A stretch of 64,000 nucleotides of DNA from an uncultured Pseudomonadales bacterium (GCA_943789335.1 CALSTS010000004.1:1-64000); one strand, 5' to 3'. Shown: positions 8,487 to 20,278, counted from the stretch's first letter. Notes: generated from the sequence alone by a model not told the origin. Numbers and translations are program-made.

Positions 8487-10326
8487 ATGGCAAGAATACA
8501 ACTCCTCAGCCAACGGCTGACTAATCAAATTGCTGCTGGCGAGGTCGTCGAGCGGCCTGCTTCAGTCATTAAAGAACTGCTGGAAAACAGCCTGGACGCC
8601 GGATCAGATCGCATCGATATCGAAATCGAGCAAGGCGGCATCAAGCTTATTCGTATTCGCGATAATGGCCAGGGCATCGATAAAGAAGATTTGCCCTTAG
8701 CCCTTAGCCGTCATGCAACCAGCAAGATCACTTGAGCTGGAAGACCTTGAGCATGTTGCCAGCCTCGGTTTTCGTGGCGAGGCACTTAGCCAGCATCGCA
8801 TCCGTTTCTCGTCTGTCTTTGATATCCCGCACGCCTGAGGCATCTGAGGCCTGGAAGGTTGAAACCGAAGGCGTCGATATGGACAGCAAACTTTCACCTG
8901 CTGCCCACCCCGTTGGCACCAATGTTGAAGTGCGCGACTTATTTTTCAACACCCCTGCCCGTCGTAAATTTTTACGCACCGAGCAAACCGAATATAAACG
9001 CATAGACGACATTGTAAAACAGCTTGCTCTGAGCCATTTCAATACAACTTTAAGCCTACAACACAACCAGCGACAAATTCATAAATTTGAAAAAGCTAGC
9101 AGTCCACAAGAACAACAGCGCCGGGTATCACAGATTTGTGGCCCAGCTTTTATTGAAAACTCTGTCAGCATCGACATAGAACAAAACGGCATGAAGACTT
9201 TGGGGCTGGGTTTCATTACCAACTTTTTCTCGCTCTCAGGCTGACATGCAATATTTTTATGTTAATGGCGCACTATTCGCGACAAAGTTGTCTCGCATGC
9301 TATTAAACAAGCTTATCGCGATGTCTTATTTCATGGCCGCCATCCAGTCTTTGTTTTATTTCTGGAACTTGACCCAGCCGAAGTTGATGTCAACGTGCAT
9401 CCAACCAAACATGAAGTACGCTTTCGCGAAAGCCGATCTGTTCATAACTTTTTATTTTCTGTCCTACACAAAGCTCTAGCTGCAGTTCGGCCCGAAGATC
9501 ATTTACAGAGCACGCAACCCTGAAATCTATTCATCACAAGCGATAGAAAATAACAGCACTCAATCTCACCATTAATTTCTCGAACTATAACTCAAGCGAT
9601 AGGTTCATTCAATAATTCTAGTTATGCAAGCAGTGGTCGCAGTAGATCTTTCGTGAATCAAGTAGAAAACCAGCTAGCAGGCTATAATGCTTTTAGAAAT
9701 ATTTCTGAAACAGACACCCTTGCCAGAAAGTAATGGAGATATTCCCCCGCTTGGTTTTGCAATCGCGCAACTACATGGCATTTATATTCTGGCACAAAAT
9801 GACTCTGGGGCTAGTGATTGTCGATATGCATGCTGCGCATGAAAGAATCACTTACGAGCACATGAAAATTGCTAGCAGCAACGAAGGCATTAAAGTACAG
9901 CCATTGCTAGTACCAATCTCAATTGCTGTTAGTGAAAAAGAAGCCGATCTAGCTGAAGAACATAACAATTATTTACAAAGCCTTGGTATGGAAATTGAAC
10001 GCCTTGGGCCTGAATCAATTAGCCTCAGACAAGTCCCCACTATTCTTGCTAATGCAAATGTGGAGCAGCTTTTACGTGATGTGCTTTCTGATATTTCAGA
10101 TCACGGTTCCAGTGACAGACTTGAAGCTCACCGCGATGAAATTCTTTCAACTATGGCCTGTCACGGATCAGTGCGTGCCAACCGACAATTAACCATTGCT
10201 GAAATGAATGCGCTTTTACGGGATATGGAACATACGGAAAGAAGTGGGCAATGCAACCATGGCCGGCCTACTTGGGTGCAACAAAATCTGACGGACCTGG
10301 ATAAATTATTTTTACGTGGCCAGTAA
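8487..10326 (+). pseudogene. mutL: DNA mismatch repair protein MutL, about eight frameshifts
   Basis: The GHKL ATPase N-domain is clear: [33 protein letters not shown] and GFRGEAL, then GTNVEVRDLFFNTPARRKFL. The C-terminal dimerisation domain is also clear ([36 protein letters not shown], ending KLFLRGQ). The frame breaks near 8732, 8791, 9197, 9266, 9523, 9571, 9729 and in a GGGG run at about 9807. Most are single extra bases; at least one is a loss (9266). Removing them gives a normal-length MutL of roughly 610 residues. If real, the cell lacks MutL; if not, the contig is locally poor. Confidence 0.87.
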
Positions 10327-10351
10327 TTAATCGAACGGAAAAATTAGGAGT

Positions 10352-11161
10352 TCAGACAGTCAGTAAGAAGTTTAAATAGTGCAAAACGAAAATTTCTTCT
10401 TGCCAATTTCTAGATAAAACAATTTGCTGGTCTTCAACATTGCCGCTGGTAAAAAAACTAACCCGGCCTTTTACTTTTGAATCTGAATTCAACTCTTCAG
10501 CTTGCAGTCGACGCTTTAATTCTTTAGCAACCGCCATGCCTGTATCAACAACAACAACTTCCGGGCCTACAATTTCAGAGATAATATCGGTTATCAGCGC
10601 ATAATGTGTGCAGCCAAGTACTAATGTATCACCACCTCTTTCTAAAAAGACTTCGGTATATTCCGTCACTAATTTAACAATTTCGCCTCTATCTAGTTCT
10701 ATTCTTTCTATTTCATCAACCAGTCCTGGGCATGCCTTAGTAATAATTTCTACCCTGTCTCGAAAGAGGCTTTGCAAATCCATGAACTTCTCACTATCCA
10801 GCGTACCTTCCGTAGCCAATACTCCTATAACCCCTGTTCTGGTTAAATCTGCCGCAGGCTTTACAGCTGGCTCCATACCGATTATCGGGATATCAAACGC
10901 TTCCCTAAGTTCTTTTACAGCAGCAGCGGTTGCGGTATTACAAGCTAACACTAAAGCCTTAGCGTTTTGTAACTCTACAAACCCCATATTCTCGAAACAC
11001 CGATTTTTAATGACTCTTTCACTTCTAGGACCATAGGGCGCAAAGTAGGAATCTGCCATATAGATCAGTTCTTCATTAGGCATCAACTCATGGATTTTTT
11101 TTAGCACAGAAAGCCCTCCGGCACCGGAGTCGAGAACAACTATAGGAAAATCTGAGGGCAT
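10352..11161 (-). CDS. murI: Glutamate racemase
   Basis: Converts L- to D-glutamate for peptidoglycan. The 269-residue protein has DSGAGG (residues 11-16), the first catalytic cysteine C74 in LACNTATA and the second, C184, in LGCTHY with H186 beside it. These are the two-base cysteine pair of cofactor-independent racemases. It converges on mutL (25-base gap) and is divergent from miaA, so it interrupts the usual mutL-miaA neighbourhood. The promoter should lie in 11162-11268. Confidence 0.95.
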   Translation of the reverse strand: MPSDFPIVVLDSGAGGLSVLKKIHELMPNEELIYMADSYFAPYGPRSERVIKNRCFENMGFVELQNAKALVLACNTATAAAVKELREAFDIPIIGMEPAVKPAADLTRTGVIGVLATEGTLDSEKFMDLQSLFRDRVEIITKACPGLVDEIERIELDRGEIVKLVTEYTEVFLERGGDTLVLGCTHYALITDIISEIVGPEVVVVDTGMAVAKELKRRLQAEELNSDSKVKGRVSFFTSGNVEDQQIVLSRNWQEEIFVLHYLNFLLTV

Positions 11162-11268
11162 GGTTTCTAAACTATTACGTTAGAGAAGTTTCAATAGGAA
11201 ATAATTGTATCGTATTTCTTGTTATAGTTAGCTTAGATTTACACCAAAATTGAAAATCATATTAACAA

Positions 11269-12199
11269 TTGAAAGATCATCGTCCTCCAGTATTTTGCTT
11301 AATAGGCCCAACTGCCTCCGGTAAAACAGGTGTTGCCGTTGAGCTAGTTCAACAAGCTCCTCTAGAAATTATTAGTGTTGATTCAGCCCAAGTTTACCGT
11401 GGCCTGGATATCGGGGCAGGCAAGCCTTCTGCCGACACCCTGGAAAGAGCACCTCATCGCTTAATAGACATTCGCGATCCTTTGGATGCTTATTCGGCAG
11501 CAGATTTTCGTAATGATGCTTTAAATGAAATTGCCGATATACAAAGCAAAGGCAAAACCCCCTTATTAGTCGGTGGCACCATGCTTTACTTCAAAGCATT
11601 GCGTGATGGTATGGCAGAAATGCCAGGCTGCGAATGAAGAAGTACGCAGAAAAATACTGGATATGGCAAACACTTCTGGCTGGCAAGCTGTGCATGAACG
11701 GCTGGCAGAAGTTGACCCTGAATCTGCTGCCAGAATCCACCCTAATGACCCGCAACGGTTACAGCGTGCACTAGAGATCTATGAACTTAGCGGTAAACCC
11801 ATGACCGCCCTTCACAAAGAAGGTAAGTTGCAAGAAGCATTACCTTTCGACCTTAAATTCATAGCGATCATTCCAAGCCAAAGATCAATCTTGCATGAAA
11901 AAATAGCTGAACGTTTTAATCAAATGCTCGAACAAGGTTTTATCGAAGAAGTTAAAAAACTTTATGATCGAGGCGATCTTAACCCCTCCTTACCGGCTAT
12001 TCGTTCTGTCGGTTACCGACAAATTTGGGACTTTCTTGAAGGTGCTTATGATCAGAACACCATGCATGAAAAAGTATTAGCTGCAACACGCCAACTTGCA
12101 AAAAGACAGCTCACTTGGCTTAGATCTTGGCCTGATTTACAAGTAATTGACGATGAAATACCAAAAATCGTGAAACATTGCTTGAAAATGATGGTCTGA
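11269..12199 (+). pseudogene. miaA: tRNA dimethylallyltransferase MiaA, one frameshift
   Basis: MiaA adds the dimethylallyl group to A37 of tRNAs reading UNN codons. The P-loop GPTASGKT is near residue 12, followed by [28 protein letters not shown] and [11 protein letters not shown]. At 11626-11627 one extra G (CCAGGCTG instead of CCAGCTG) ends the first frame at 11637. The protein resumes as [10 protein letters not shown] and continues through DPQRLQRALEIYELSGKP and RQLAKRQLTWLR to the stop at 12199. Start is a TTG at 11269, without a good ribosome site. As in mutL, the rest is pristine. Confidence 0.88.
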
Positions 12200-12307
12200 A
12201 CCCATATCTAACTAGTAGCCTTCATCAACATAACACTATAATGTGGGTGAGATCGTTGATGACGGCTTATTCTTATAAATCCACATTAATTTTTTGAGGA
12301 ATTAACC

Positions 12308-12571
12308 ATGTCTAAAGGGCAATCTTTACAAGATCCCTTCCTAAACACACTGCGCAAAGAAAAAGTGCCAGTGGCGATTTACTTAGTAAGCGGAATTAAA
12401 TTACAGGGACAGATCGAATCATTTGATCAATTCGTTATTGTGTTGAAAAACACAGTCAATCAAATGGTCTACAAACATGCAATTTCAACAGTTGTCCCCA
12501 ATCGCGCAATTCGTATTCCATTAGAAAATGGAGCTGAGCCCGATTCTCTCGATCCCGGCAACAGTATTTAG
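12308..12571 (+). CDS. hfq: RNA chaperone Hfq
   Basis: An 87-residue Sm-like protein that forms a hexamer and pairs small RNAs with mRNAs. It has the usual [20 protein letters not shown] start, the Sm1 core [12 protein letters not shown] and the Sm2 motif [10 protein letters not shown], followed by a short acidic tail. A good ribosome site (TGAGGAATTAACC) precedes the ATG. It overlaps hflX by one base. In the leader, ATGTGG (about 12241-12246) and CCACAT (about 12281-12286) could pair across a long loop ahead of a T6 run, but this is weak. Confidence 0.97.
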   Translation: MSKGQSLQDPFLNTLRKEKVPVAIYLVSGIKLQGQIESFDQFVIVLKNTVNQMVYKHAISTVVPNRAIRIPLENGAEPDSLDPGNSI

Positions 12572-13854
12572 TGTTTTTTGAACGTCCGGAGAGCGGTGAG
12601 CTTGCCATATTGGTTCATCTGGATATTAACTCTGAAGTAGAAGGCGATGTTCGTGAGTTCGAAGAACTTGCGATTTCTGCTGGCGCCTGCCCAGTCGAAT
12701 TAATTACAGGTTCACGCCAACACGTTTCGCCACGTTATTTTATAGGAACAGGTAAATTAGAAGAAATTCTCGTTGCTGTGAATATGCATGAGGCAGAAGT
12801 GGTTTTGTTCAACCATAGCCTGACTTCTAGTCAAGAACGCAATCTGGAAAAAGAACTGCAATGCAGAGTACTAGATCGTACTGACCTGATCTTGGATATA
12901 TTTGCCCAGCGCGCCCGTTCTTACGAAGGTAAACTGCAGGTTGAATTAGCTCAGCTAAAACATTCGACGACCCGCCTTATTAAAGGTTGGACTCACCTTG
13001 ATAGACAAAAAGGTGGTATCGGCTTACGTGGAGCGGGAGAAACTCAGCTAGAAATTGACCAACGTCTGATTGCCGTTCGCATCAAATCAATCAACAAAAG
13101 TTTGGAAAAAGTTCGCACGCAACGACAACAAGGTCGCAAAGCGCGCAAGAAAGCCGAAGTCCCAACTGTCTCTCTGGTAGGTTATACCAATGCTGGGAAG
13201 TCTTCTTTGTTTAATGCTCTCACTAAATCTGATATTTATGCAGCTGACCAGCTGTTTGCGACTTTGGACTCAACATTAAGAAAGGTAAAGTTACCAGATT
13301 TTGGCACCGCCATTTTGGCCGATACTGTCGGATTTATCCGCGACTTACCTCACCAACTAGTCGAAGCCTTCCGCGCCACTCTAGAAGAGACCACCGAAGC
13401 GAGCTTGTTACTGCATGTCATTGACTGCCACGGCGAACAGCGCTTTATCTTGCAAGAAGAAGTCGACAATGTATTAAAAGAAATTGGGGCGGAAAAAATA
13501 CCGACGCTCATGGTCTACAACAAAGCAGATCTGCTAGATGCCGAACTGCCTGCATTAGAGCGTGATGATAATGGTTTGCCCTGGCGTGTATGGATATCAG
13601 CTCTAACCGGGGCTGGCATCGATGATTTATTACAAGCCATCAGTGAATTATTAGGCGAAGATTTTATTGAGCCTGAGCTAAAACTTGAACCTCAATACGG
13701 ACGGTTACGAGCCAAACTTTATCGGCAAGGGGCCGTTAAAAATGAGAGCTTGGATGAAGAAGGCGCATCCCATCTTTCCTTGCGTTTACAAAAACAAGAT
13801 TTCATTCGCTTACTTAAAGAAGAAGGGCTTGATGCCCAGCTTTATTTGCCTTAG
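12571..13854 (+). CDS. hflX: Ribosome-associated GTPase HflX
   Basis: A 427-residue GTPase that binds the 50S subunit and rescues or splits stalled ribosomes. The N-terminal HflX domain contains TSSQERNLEKEL and LDRTDLILDIFAQRA, then the glycine-rich GIGLRGAGETQLEID helix linker. The G-domain has G1 GYTNAGKS, G3 DTVGFIRDLP and G4 NKAD. The start is GTG at 12571, overlapping the hfq TAG by one base, so the two are translationally coupled as in the Escherichia coli hfq-hflX operon. Confidence 0.96.
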   Translation: MFFERPESGELAILVHLDINSEVEGDVREFEELAISAGACPVELITGSRQHVSPRYFIGTGKLEEILVAVNMHEAEVVLFNHSLTSSQERNLEKELQCRVLDRTDLILDIFAQRARSYEGKLQVELAQLKHSTTRLIKGWTHLDRQKGGIGLRGAGETQLEIDQRLIAVRIKSINKSLEKVRTQRQQGRKARKKAEVPTVSLVGYTNAGKSSLFNALTKSDIYAADQLFATLDSTLRKVKLPDFGTAILADTVGFIRDLPHQLVEAFRATLEETTEASLLLHVIDCHGEQRFILQEEVDNVLKEIGAEKIPTLMVYNKADLLDAELPALERDDNGLPWRVWISALTGAGIDDLLQAISELLGEDFIEPELKLEPQYGRLRAKLYRQGAVKNESLDEEGASHLSLRLQKQDFIRLLKEEGLDAQLYLP

Positions 13855-14036
13855 ATATATTTTTCTCAGTTAATAAACTTTTAAAAAGATTAAACAGTAA
13901 ACACAAGCATATTGTGTCATAGTGGAAATCTGCTGTTTTGCTGAAATTGAAAGCAGAAATTGTATAAAACACCTTGAAAATTCGATAGAATTCCGCATCT
14001 AACATGGTTAATAACCAAAATAAATTGGAGAATCCA

Positions 14037-15212
14037 ATGGCCTGGAATGAACCCGACAATAACGACGGGAAAGATAAACAAGAAGATCCTTGGGGTGGCA
14101 GGCGACCTGGTGGGGGCGGCAATAATCAAGGGCCTCCCGATTTGGAGGAAGTTATCGCTTCCATAACAAAGAAGCTCTCAGGCATTTTTGGGGGCAAAGG
14201 TGGCGGTTCTGGTAATCAAGGCTCTAGCGGCGGACCCTCTATCTCCGGCGGTTTAGTCTTAGGCATTATTACTATTCTGGCAATACTTTGGGCTGGTTCA
14301 GGATTCTATACAGTTGATGAGCAGGAACGTGGCGTAGTTCTCCGCTTTGGAGAAGCCTTGGAAGGAGTGGTAATGCCTGGACTGCATTGGAACCCACGCT
14401 TAGTCGATGAAGTCACTAAGATTAATGTCACCCGAGTTTATGATGAATCTTTTACTAACTCCATGTTAACTGAAGATGACAATATCGTTGATGTCTCCAT
14501 GACTGTGCAGTACCAGGTAACTGACGCCAGATCTTATTACCTTAATGTGCGAGATCCTGAAACCAGTTTAAGGCTAGCTGCTGAATCAGCTATCCGCCAT
14601 GAAATTGGCAGCTCGGATATGGAAACAGCCACAACATCAGCGCGTGAGCAAATCGCACTGGATGTTATGACGCGTTTACAAAATTATATGGATTTATATC
14701 AGACCGGCATTATTGTCAGTGAAGTCAATATTGCGGAAGTACAACAGCCAGCACCAGTACGTGCTGCTTATGATGATGTAATTAAAGCTGGCGTTGATCG
14801 TGAAGCTTTTCAAAACCAGGCAAACGCCTATGCTAACCAGGTAATCCCTGAAGCCCGCGGTCTGGCCCGACGTGTTTTAGAAGAAGCCGAAGGCTACAGA
14901 GACCAGGTTGTCGCTCGAGCTGAAGGTGAAGCCCAGCGTTTTTCGCAGTTGCTGGTTGAATACCAGCGCTCACCTGAAGTCACCCGTGAACGCCTTTACC
15001 TTGAAACAATGCAGGAAGTGCTTAGCAATAGCTCAAAAGTACTTTTTGATGTTGAAGGTGGCAACAATATGATGTTTCTGCCTCTAGACCAGATTTTACA
15101 ACGTAATGGCAGTGTCAGCATGGAAGCCATGAGCACTCAGGACATTCGGAATCTCTCGAATCAGGTTTTACAGGATTTAAACAATCAATCAACTACAAGG
15201 ACGGGACGATAA
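14037..15212 (+). CDS. hflK: FtsH protease modulator HflK
   Basis: An SPFH/prohibitin-family inner-membrane protein that with HflC forms the large periplasmic cage around FtsH. A glycine-rich, charged N-terminal segment (to about residue 65) precedes one membrane helix (GLVLGIITILAILWAGSGFY) and VDEQERGVVLRFGEAL. A long coiled-coil with repeated alanine/glutamate heptads follows. The frame opens at ATG 14004, but ATG 14037 has GGAG six bases upstream and gives the family's MAWNEP start, so I use it. The 180-base gap after hflX should contain its own promoter. hflC overlaps by one base. Confidence 0.95.
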   Translation: MAWNEPDNNDGKDKQEDPWGGRRPGGGGNNQGPPDLEEVIASITKKLSGIFGGKGGGSGNQGSSGGPSISGGLVLGIITILAILWAGSGFYTVDEQERGVVLRFGEALEGVVMPGLHWNPRLVDEVTKINVTRVYDESFTNSMLTEDDNIVDVSMTVQYQVTDARSYYLNVRDPETSLRLAAESAIRHEIGSSDMETATTSAREQIALDVMTRLQNYMDLYQTGIIVSEVNIAEVQQPAPVRAAYDDVIKAGVDREAFQNQANAYANQVIPEARGLARRVLEEAEGYRDQVVARAEGEAQRFSQLLVEYQRSPEVTRERLYLETMQEVLSNSSKVLFDVEGGNNMMFLPLDQILQRNGSVSMEAMSTQDIRNLSNQVLQDLNNQSTTRTGR

Positions 15213-16084
15213 TGAAAAATTCTAGTGCCGTAACTCTCGCCTTAATAGCTGTTGTTATCATTGCCGCCTACAACTTTTTATACGTTGTTCGAGAAATTGA
15301 CCGTGCGGTGTTACTGACTTTTGGTGAAGTAACCAATGCAGATGTTGCTCCGGGTCTGCACATGAAGGTTCCCGGTGTTCATGCCGTGAGAATTTTTGAT
15401 GGCAGAATTCAAACTCTGGATGCGCCAACCCAAAGCTACTTAACAGCAGAACGTGAATTTCTTGAAGTTGATTCATATGCCAAATGGCGTATAGCCAATG
15501 TGTCTTCTTACTACACGCGTACTTCCGGTGATGCCAATATTGCCAATAATCTGCTTGCCCAGCGAATTAACACAGGTTTACGTAATCAATTTGCCAGTCG
15601 AACTGTTTATGAAGTGGTTTCTGGTGAGCGAGATATGCTGATGACTGATTTAACACAAAGTCTTAACGCAATAGTTTTGGACGAACTGGGTATAGAAATT
15701 GTCGATATCCGCGTCAAACAAATTGACTTACCGGATGATGTACAGGCATCGGTATACAACCGTATGAATACAGAACGTCAGCAAGAGGCCTCAGAAGCTC
15801 GTTCTACCGGTCGTGAATTATCTGAAATTATTCGCGCAGAAGCAGATCGCGAAGCTACAGTTATTCAAGCCGAAGCTTATCGTGATGCTGAAATCATTCG
15901 TGGTAACGGTGATGCTCAATCTGCAGCGATTTATGCAGCTGCCTTCAATGTCGACCCGGAGTTTTATAATTTCACGCGTAGTTTGAATGCTTACCGCACA
16001 ACTTTTAGTAATAGCGGTGATGTTCTTTTACTTAGCCCTGATAGTGATTTTTTCAAATACCTTAACCAAAGCACGGTAGAGTAA
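15212..16084 (+). CDS. hflC: FtsH protease modulator HflC
   Basis: The 290-residue partner of HflK. One N-terminal membrane helix (residues 5-24) is followed by the SPFH domain beginning REIDRAVLLTFGEV, the segment IVDIRVKQIDLPDDVQASVYNRM and a glutamate/alanine-rich coiled-coil (ELSEIIRAEADREATVIQAE). The start codon overlaps the hflK stop (TAATG), giving coupled translation and the 1:1 subunit ratio the complex needs. hisZ follows after nine bases. Confidence 0.96.
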   Translation: MKNSSAVTLALIAVVIIAAYNFLYVVREIDRAVLLTFGEVTNADVAPGLHMKVPGVHAVRIFDGRIQTLDAPTQSYLTAEREFLEVDSYAKWRIANVSSYYTRTSGDANIANNLLAQRINTGLRNQFASRTVYEVVSGERDMLMTDLTQSLNAIVLDELGIEIVDIRVKQIDLPDDVQASVYNRMNTERQQEASEARSTGRELSEIIRAEADREATVIQAEAYRDAEIIRGNGDAQSAAIYAAAFNVDPEFYNFTRSLNAYRTTFSNSGDVLLLSPDSDFFKYLNQSTVE

Positions 16085-16093
16085 ATAGCGATA

Positions 16094-17275
16094 ATGACAA
16101 AAGCCAATCGCTGGTTATTGCCGGATGGCGTGGATGAAATCCTGCCGCCAGAGGCTAATAATCTGGAATCATTGCGTCGCGATATTCTGGATTTCTACCG
16201 TAGCTGGGGTTACGAACTTGTCATCACCCCTCTAATAGAGTTTTTAGATTCACTGAGTATCGTTCCGGGGGAAGATCTGCAACTCGAAACCTTCAAAGTA
16301 GTTGACCAATTAAGCGGACGCACAATGGGTATCCGTGCAGATATTACATCTCAAGTTGCGCGTATCGATGCCCACGTCATGCAGACCAATGCACCTAATA
16401 GGCTTTGCTATGCCGACAGTGTGTTACGAACCAAGCCTTCTATTATGTTGGGTTCGCGGAGCCCTTACCGAATTGGCGCAGAGCTCTATGGCCATAATGG
16501 CATTGATAGTGATCTCGAAATCATCAGCTTAATGCTGGAAACTCTGCAATTAGCTGAAATTGGAGATGTGCAACTCGCACTGGGACATGTCGGCATCTAC
16601 CGCTCTTTAATTGCCCATGCTGAACTAGATACTGAACAGGAACGGAAACTGTTTACCGCTTTGCAAAGCAAATCTGAAAAAGATATTGATGACTTACTAG
16701 TTAACCTAAAAACCAACAACGATTTGTTAGAAATGCTTAAAGCTCTGCCCAAACTCTGTGGTGATGAATCTGTACTGGATACTGCGGAGCAAATATTAAG
16801 TAAGGCGCCAGGCACAGTGCTAGACGATATTGCGCAACTACGTTCACTCTGCCAAACATTAAAATCTCGTTACCCCAAGCAGTCACTATACTTTGACCTC
16901 AGTGAACTGCGCGGTTACGAATACCATACTGGTGTTGTTTTTGCTGCGTACACTAATGACTTTGGCTCATCAATTGCTAAAGGCGGCCGTTATGATGATA
17001 TAGGCCAGCATTTTGGTCGGGCAAGAGCTGCAACCGGTTTTGACAGTGATTTAAAAAGTTTACTAGCCTTGAGCAAGCGTAAATTTGTCACAGCAGAAAA
17101 AGTATTAGCACCAGCAAATGATGATAGCGAACTACAAGCATTCATATCTAGTTTGCGTGATCAAGGTAAGCAAGTATTAACAGAATTGTCTGGTGACAGC
17201 GTGACAGCACAAGACCTAGGCTGCACTGAGGAAATCGTCCAGCAAAATGGGAAGTGGGTACTCAATCCCCTATAA
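16094..17275 (+). CDS. hisZ: ATP phosphoribosyltransferase regulatory subunit
   Basis: A 393-residue catalytically inactive relative of histidyl-tRNA synthetase that activates short-form HisG. Visible class II synthetase motifs are the N-terminal WLLPDGVDEILPPEANNLES, GRTMGIRADITSQVARIDAH and the motif-3-like GYEYHTGVVFAAY followed by IAKGGRYD. The HisZ-typical place between hflC and purA supports this over a true HisS; HisS-specific anticodon-binding sequence is missing from the C terminus. Its presence implies a short-form HisG elsewhere. Confidence 0.92.
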   Translation: MTKANRWLLPDGVDEILPPEANNLESLRRDILDFYRSWGYELVITPLIEFLDSLSIVPGEDLQLETFKVVDQLSGRTMGIRADITSQVARIDAHVMQTNAPNRLCYADSVLRTKPSIMLGSRSPYRIGAELYGHNGIDSDLEIISLMLETLQLAEIGDVQLALGHVGIYRSLIAHAELDTEQERKLFTALQSKSEKDIDDLLVNLKTNNDLLEMLKALPKLCGDESVLDTAEQILSKAPGTVLDDIAQLRSLCQTLKSRYPKQSLYFDLSELRGYEYHTGVVFAAYTNDFGSSIAKGGRYDDIGQHFGRARAATGFDSDLKSLLALSKRKFVTAEKVLAPANDDSELQAFISSLRDQGKQVLTELSGDSVTAQDLGCTEEIVQQNGKWVLNPL

Positions 17276-17318
17276 GTAACAACTAAACAATATACTTAAA
17301 TTTTAATTTCAGTTTTAA

Positions 17319-18626
<1,308 letters not shown>

Positions 18627-18686
18627 TTGGCTTGGAAAATAACGAGGTTGACTCTACACTGTCAGCCATTTCGTCACTCCAATTTT

Positions 18687-18726
18687 AGCATCCTGATATC
18701 CGAAATCTGGATGCTCTCACTTTTTT
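18687..18726 (+). terminator. Probable rho-independent terminator of purA
   Basis: AGCATCC (18687-18693) pairs with GGATGCT (18709-18715) around a 15-base loop, and TTTTTT starts at 18721. The stem is followed by a few other bases before the T-run, so strength is moderate. Confidence 0.6.
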
Positions 18727-18812
18727 CTTACGCTTCTTTGTGATTCTGTTCTTTGTAATACAAGCAAGTGTATTGGTATAGTTACCTTCAAGCTCATCTT
18801 CTGGGAAAGTGA

Positions 18813-19355
18813 ATGAAAAATATCCTAGCAATAATTTTATTATTGTCATCACCCTCGGTATTAGCAGACCAAAATGATCCGCGCCTACCTGAACTGTTTG
18901 AAGAGTTAAAGGCAGCTGAAAATGCCATGCAAGCAGGCATGATCGAGATTCGAATCTGGGATATCTGGAGCGAGCATCCAGATCCAGAGATAACTGACAT
19001 GATGTTCTTTGCTATGGACGAGCTCAGTGGCAATCAGTACAGTTTAGCATTGCAATCATTCACTGAAATCATTGAACGTTCCCCAGATTTTTCTGAAGCC
19101 TGGAATATGCGAGCAACCACCCATTTTCTGTTAGGTAATTATCCTGAATCCGAGGCCGATATTATGAGTACGCTGGAATTAGAGCCCAATCATTTCGGTG
19201 CTCTTAGCGGCTTAGGCCAGGTATATGTTGAGATGGAACAATATTACGATGCCCGCAATGCCTTACGTAGTGCACTGCAAGTAAACCCAACTATGCCAGG
19301 CGTAATTGCCAACCTAGAAGCCTTGCAACGTTTCTTTAATGCGACGGCTATTTAG
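18813..19355 (+). CDS. Exported tetratricopeptide-repeat protein
   Basis: A 180-residue protein with a signal peptide cleaved after about SVLA (residue 18), so it should be periplasmic. From about residue 70 it has two or three TPR units: YSLALQSFTEIIERSPDFSEAWNMRATTHFLLGNYPESEADIMS and the following ALSGLGQVYVEMEQYYDARNALRSALQ show the alternating small and aromatic residues of the motif. The N-terminal part with LPELFEELKAAENAMQAGMIE is helical and also TPR-like. Such proteins are scaffolds; no partner is suggested by the neighbours. Confidence 0.8.
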   Translation: MKNILAIILLLSSPSVLADQNDPRLPELFEELKAAENAMQAGMIEIRIWDIWSEHPDPEITDMMFFAMDELSGNQYSLALQSFTEIIERSPDFSEAWNMRATTHFLLGNYPESEADIMSTLELEPNHFGALSGLGQVYVEMEQYYDARNALRSALQVNPTMPGVIANLEALQRFFNATAI

Positions 19356-19426
19356 TTAAGAACGACCAATATACTTTATCAAACCATAAAGTTGGTTCCC
19401 TATTTCAGGATGCAGGAATACATAAA

Positions 19427-20005
19427 ATGCCCCTTTCAACACCAGAACCAAGAGAACCCCTTCACACCCGTTCAATAACTTATCAAGGTTATAAGCGACA
19501 AGATGGCTTATGGGATATAGAAGGACATTTAATCGATACTAAAACCTACACTATAAATAACACATGGCGCGATAAAATTGCGATTGGGGAGCCCCTCCAT
19601 GAAATGTTGATAAGAGTCACTATCGATGACAATTTTTTAATAAAAGATATTGAAGCTAAGACTGAAAACAGCCCCTTTGAAATGTGTCCAAATATCACAC
19701 CGAACTATAAGTCCTTAATCGGGATTGTGATGGGAGCGGGCTGGCGTCAAAGTATAAGACAAAAAGTTGGTGGGGTTGCAGGCTGCACACATATAACAGA
19801 GTTGTTATTCCCATTGGCGACTGTTGCTATTCAAACAATAGGGCCTTTTAAAGGCAAAGAGAAAAAAAATAAAATTTCAACGCATCATAAAACGAACTCA
19901 GAAAGGCCCTTTGTTTTAAATACCTGTCATGCATGGTCTACTGATTCAATTGTTGTCAAAGAACATGAGCCTGATTTTTATACGGGCGATGATGTTAAGA
20001 ATTGA
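19427..20005 (+). CDS. DUF2889 family protein
   Basis: A 192-residue soluble protein without signal peptide. The pattern HTRSITYQGYKRQDGLWDIEG followed by HLIDTKTY, the central CPNITPNYKSLIGIVMGAGWRQ and GGVAGCTHITELLFPLAT is that of the DUF2889 family as I remember it. Function is unknown; members are often found beside aromatic or steroid catabolism genes in proteobacteria, but no such genes adjoin here. Conserved cysteines and GCTHI could bind a metal (inference). Confidence 0.8.
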   Translation: MPLSTPEPREPLHTRSITYQGYKRQDGLWDIEGHLIDTKTYTINNTWRDKIAIGEPLHEMLIRVTIDDNFLIKDIEAKTENSPFEMCPNITPNYKSLIGIVMGAGWRQSIRQKVGGVAGCTHITELLFPLATVAIQTIGPFKGKEKKNKISTHHKTNSERPFVLNTCHAWSTDSIVVKEHEPDFYTGDDVKN

Positions 20006-20118
20006 ATTAAAACTATAAGTTCTACATTTATCATTGTGTGATTTTTCGAATATCTAACATAGAACCAGTTCTTCGACTTAAATCGCCTCAAAACAGCAAT
20101 TTTAGTAATATTATTTTA

Positions 20119-20147
20119 AAGTCCGCTTCCTATCCAAAGCAGACCTT
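20119..20147. repeat. Palindromic repeat copy 3
   Basis: GTCCGCTT and AAAGCAGAC flank a seven-base spacer (CCTATCC). Arms and spacing match the copies at 3961, 21308 and 22913. It lies between the DUF2889 gene and the tRNA fragment. Confidence 0.55.
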
Positions 20148-20278
20148 AGCACTGTAGTTAAAAATGTAGTTAAAAATGTCATAACTGACATTAAAAAAGG
20201 CTAAATATTAGGTATTTTAAAGATCGACCAAAATCGCATATTATTGATTAATATAAATATTTAATTTTACTTTTAAAA

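Noticed and set aside
12241..12286. Riboswitch or attenuator upstream of hfq
   Set aside because: Only a six-base pairing across a 34-base loop; could occur by chance.
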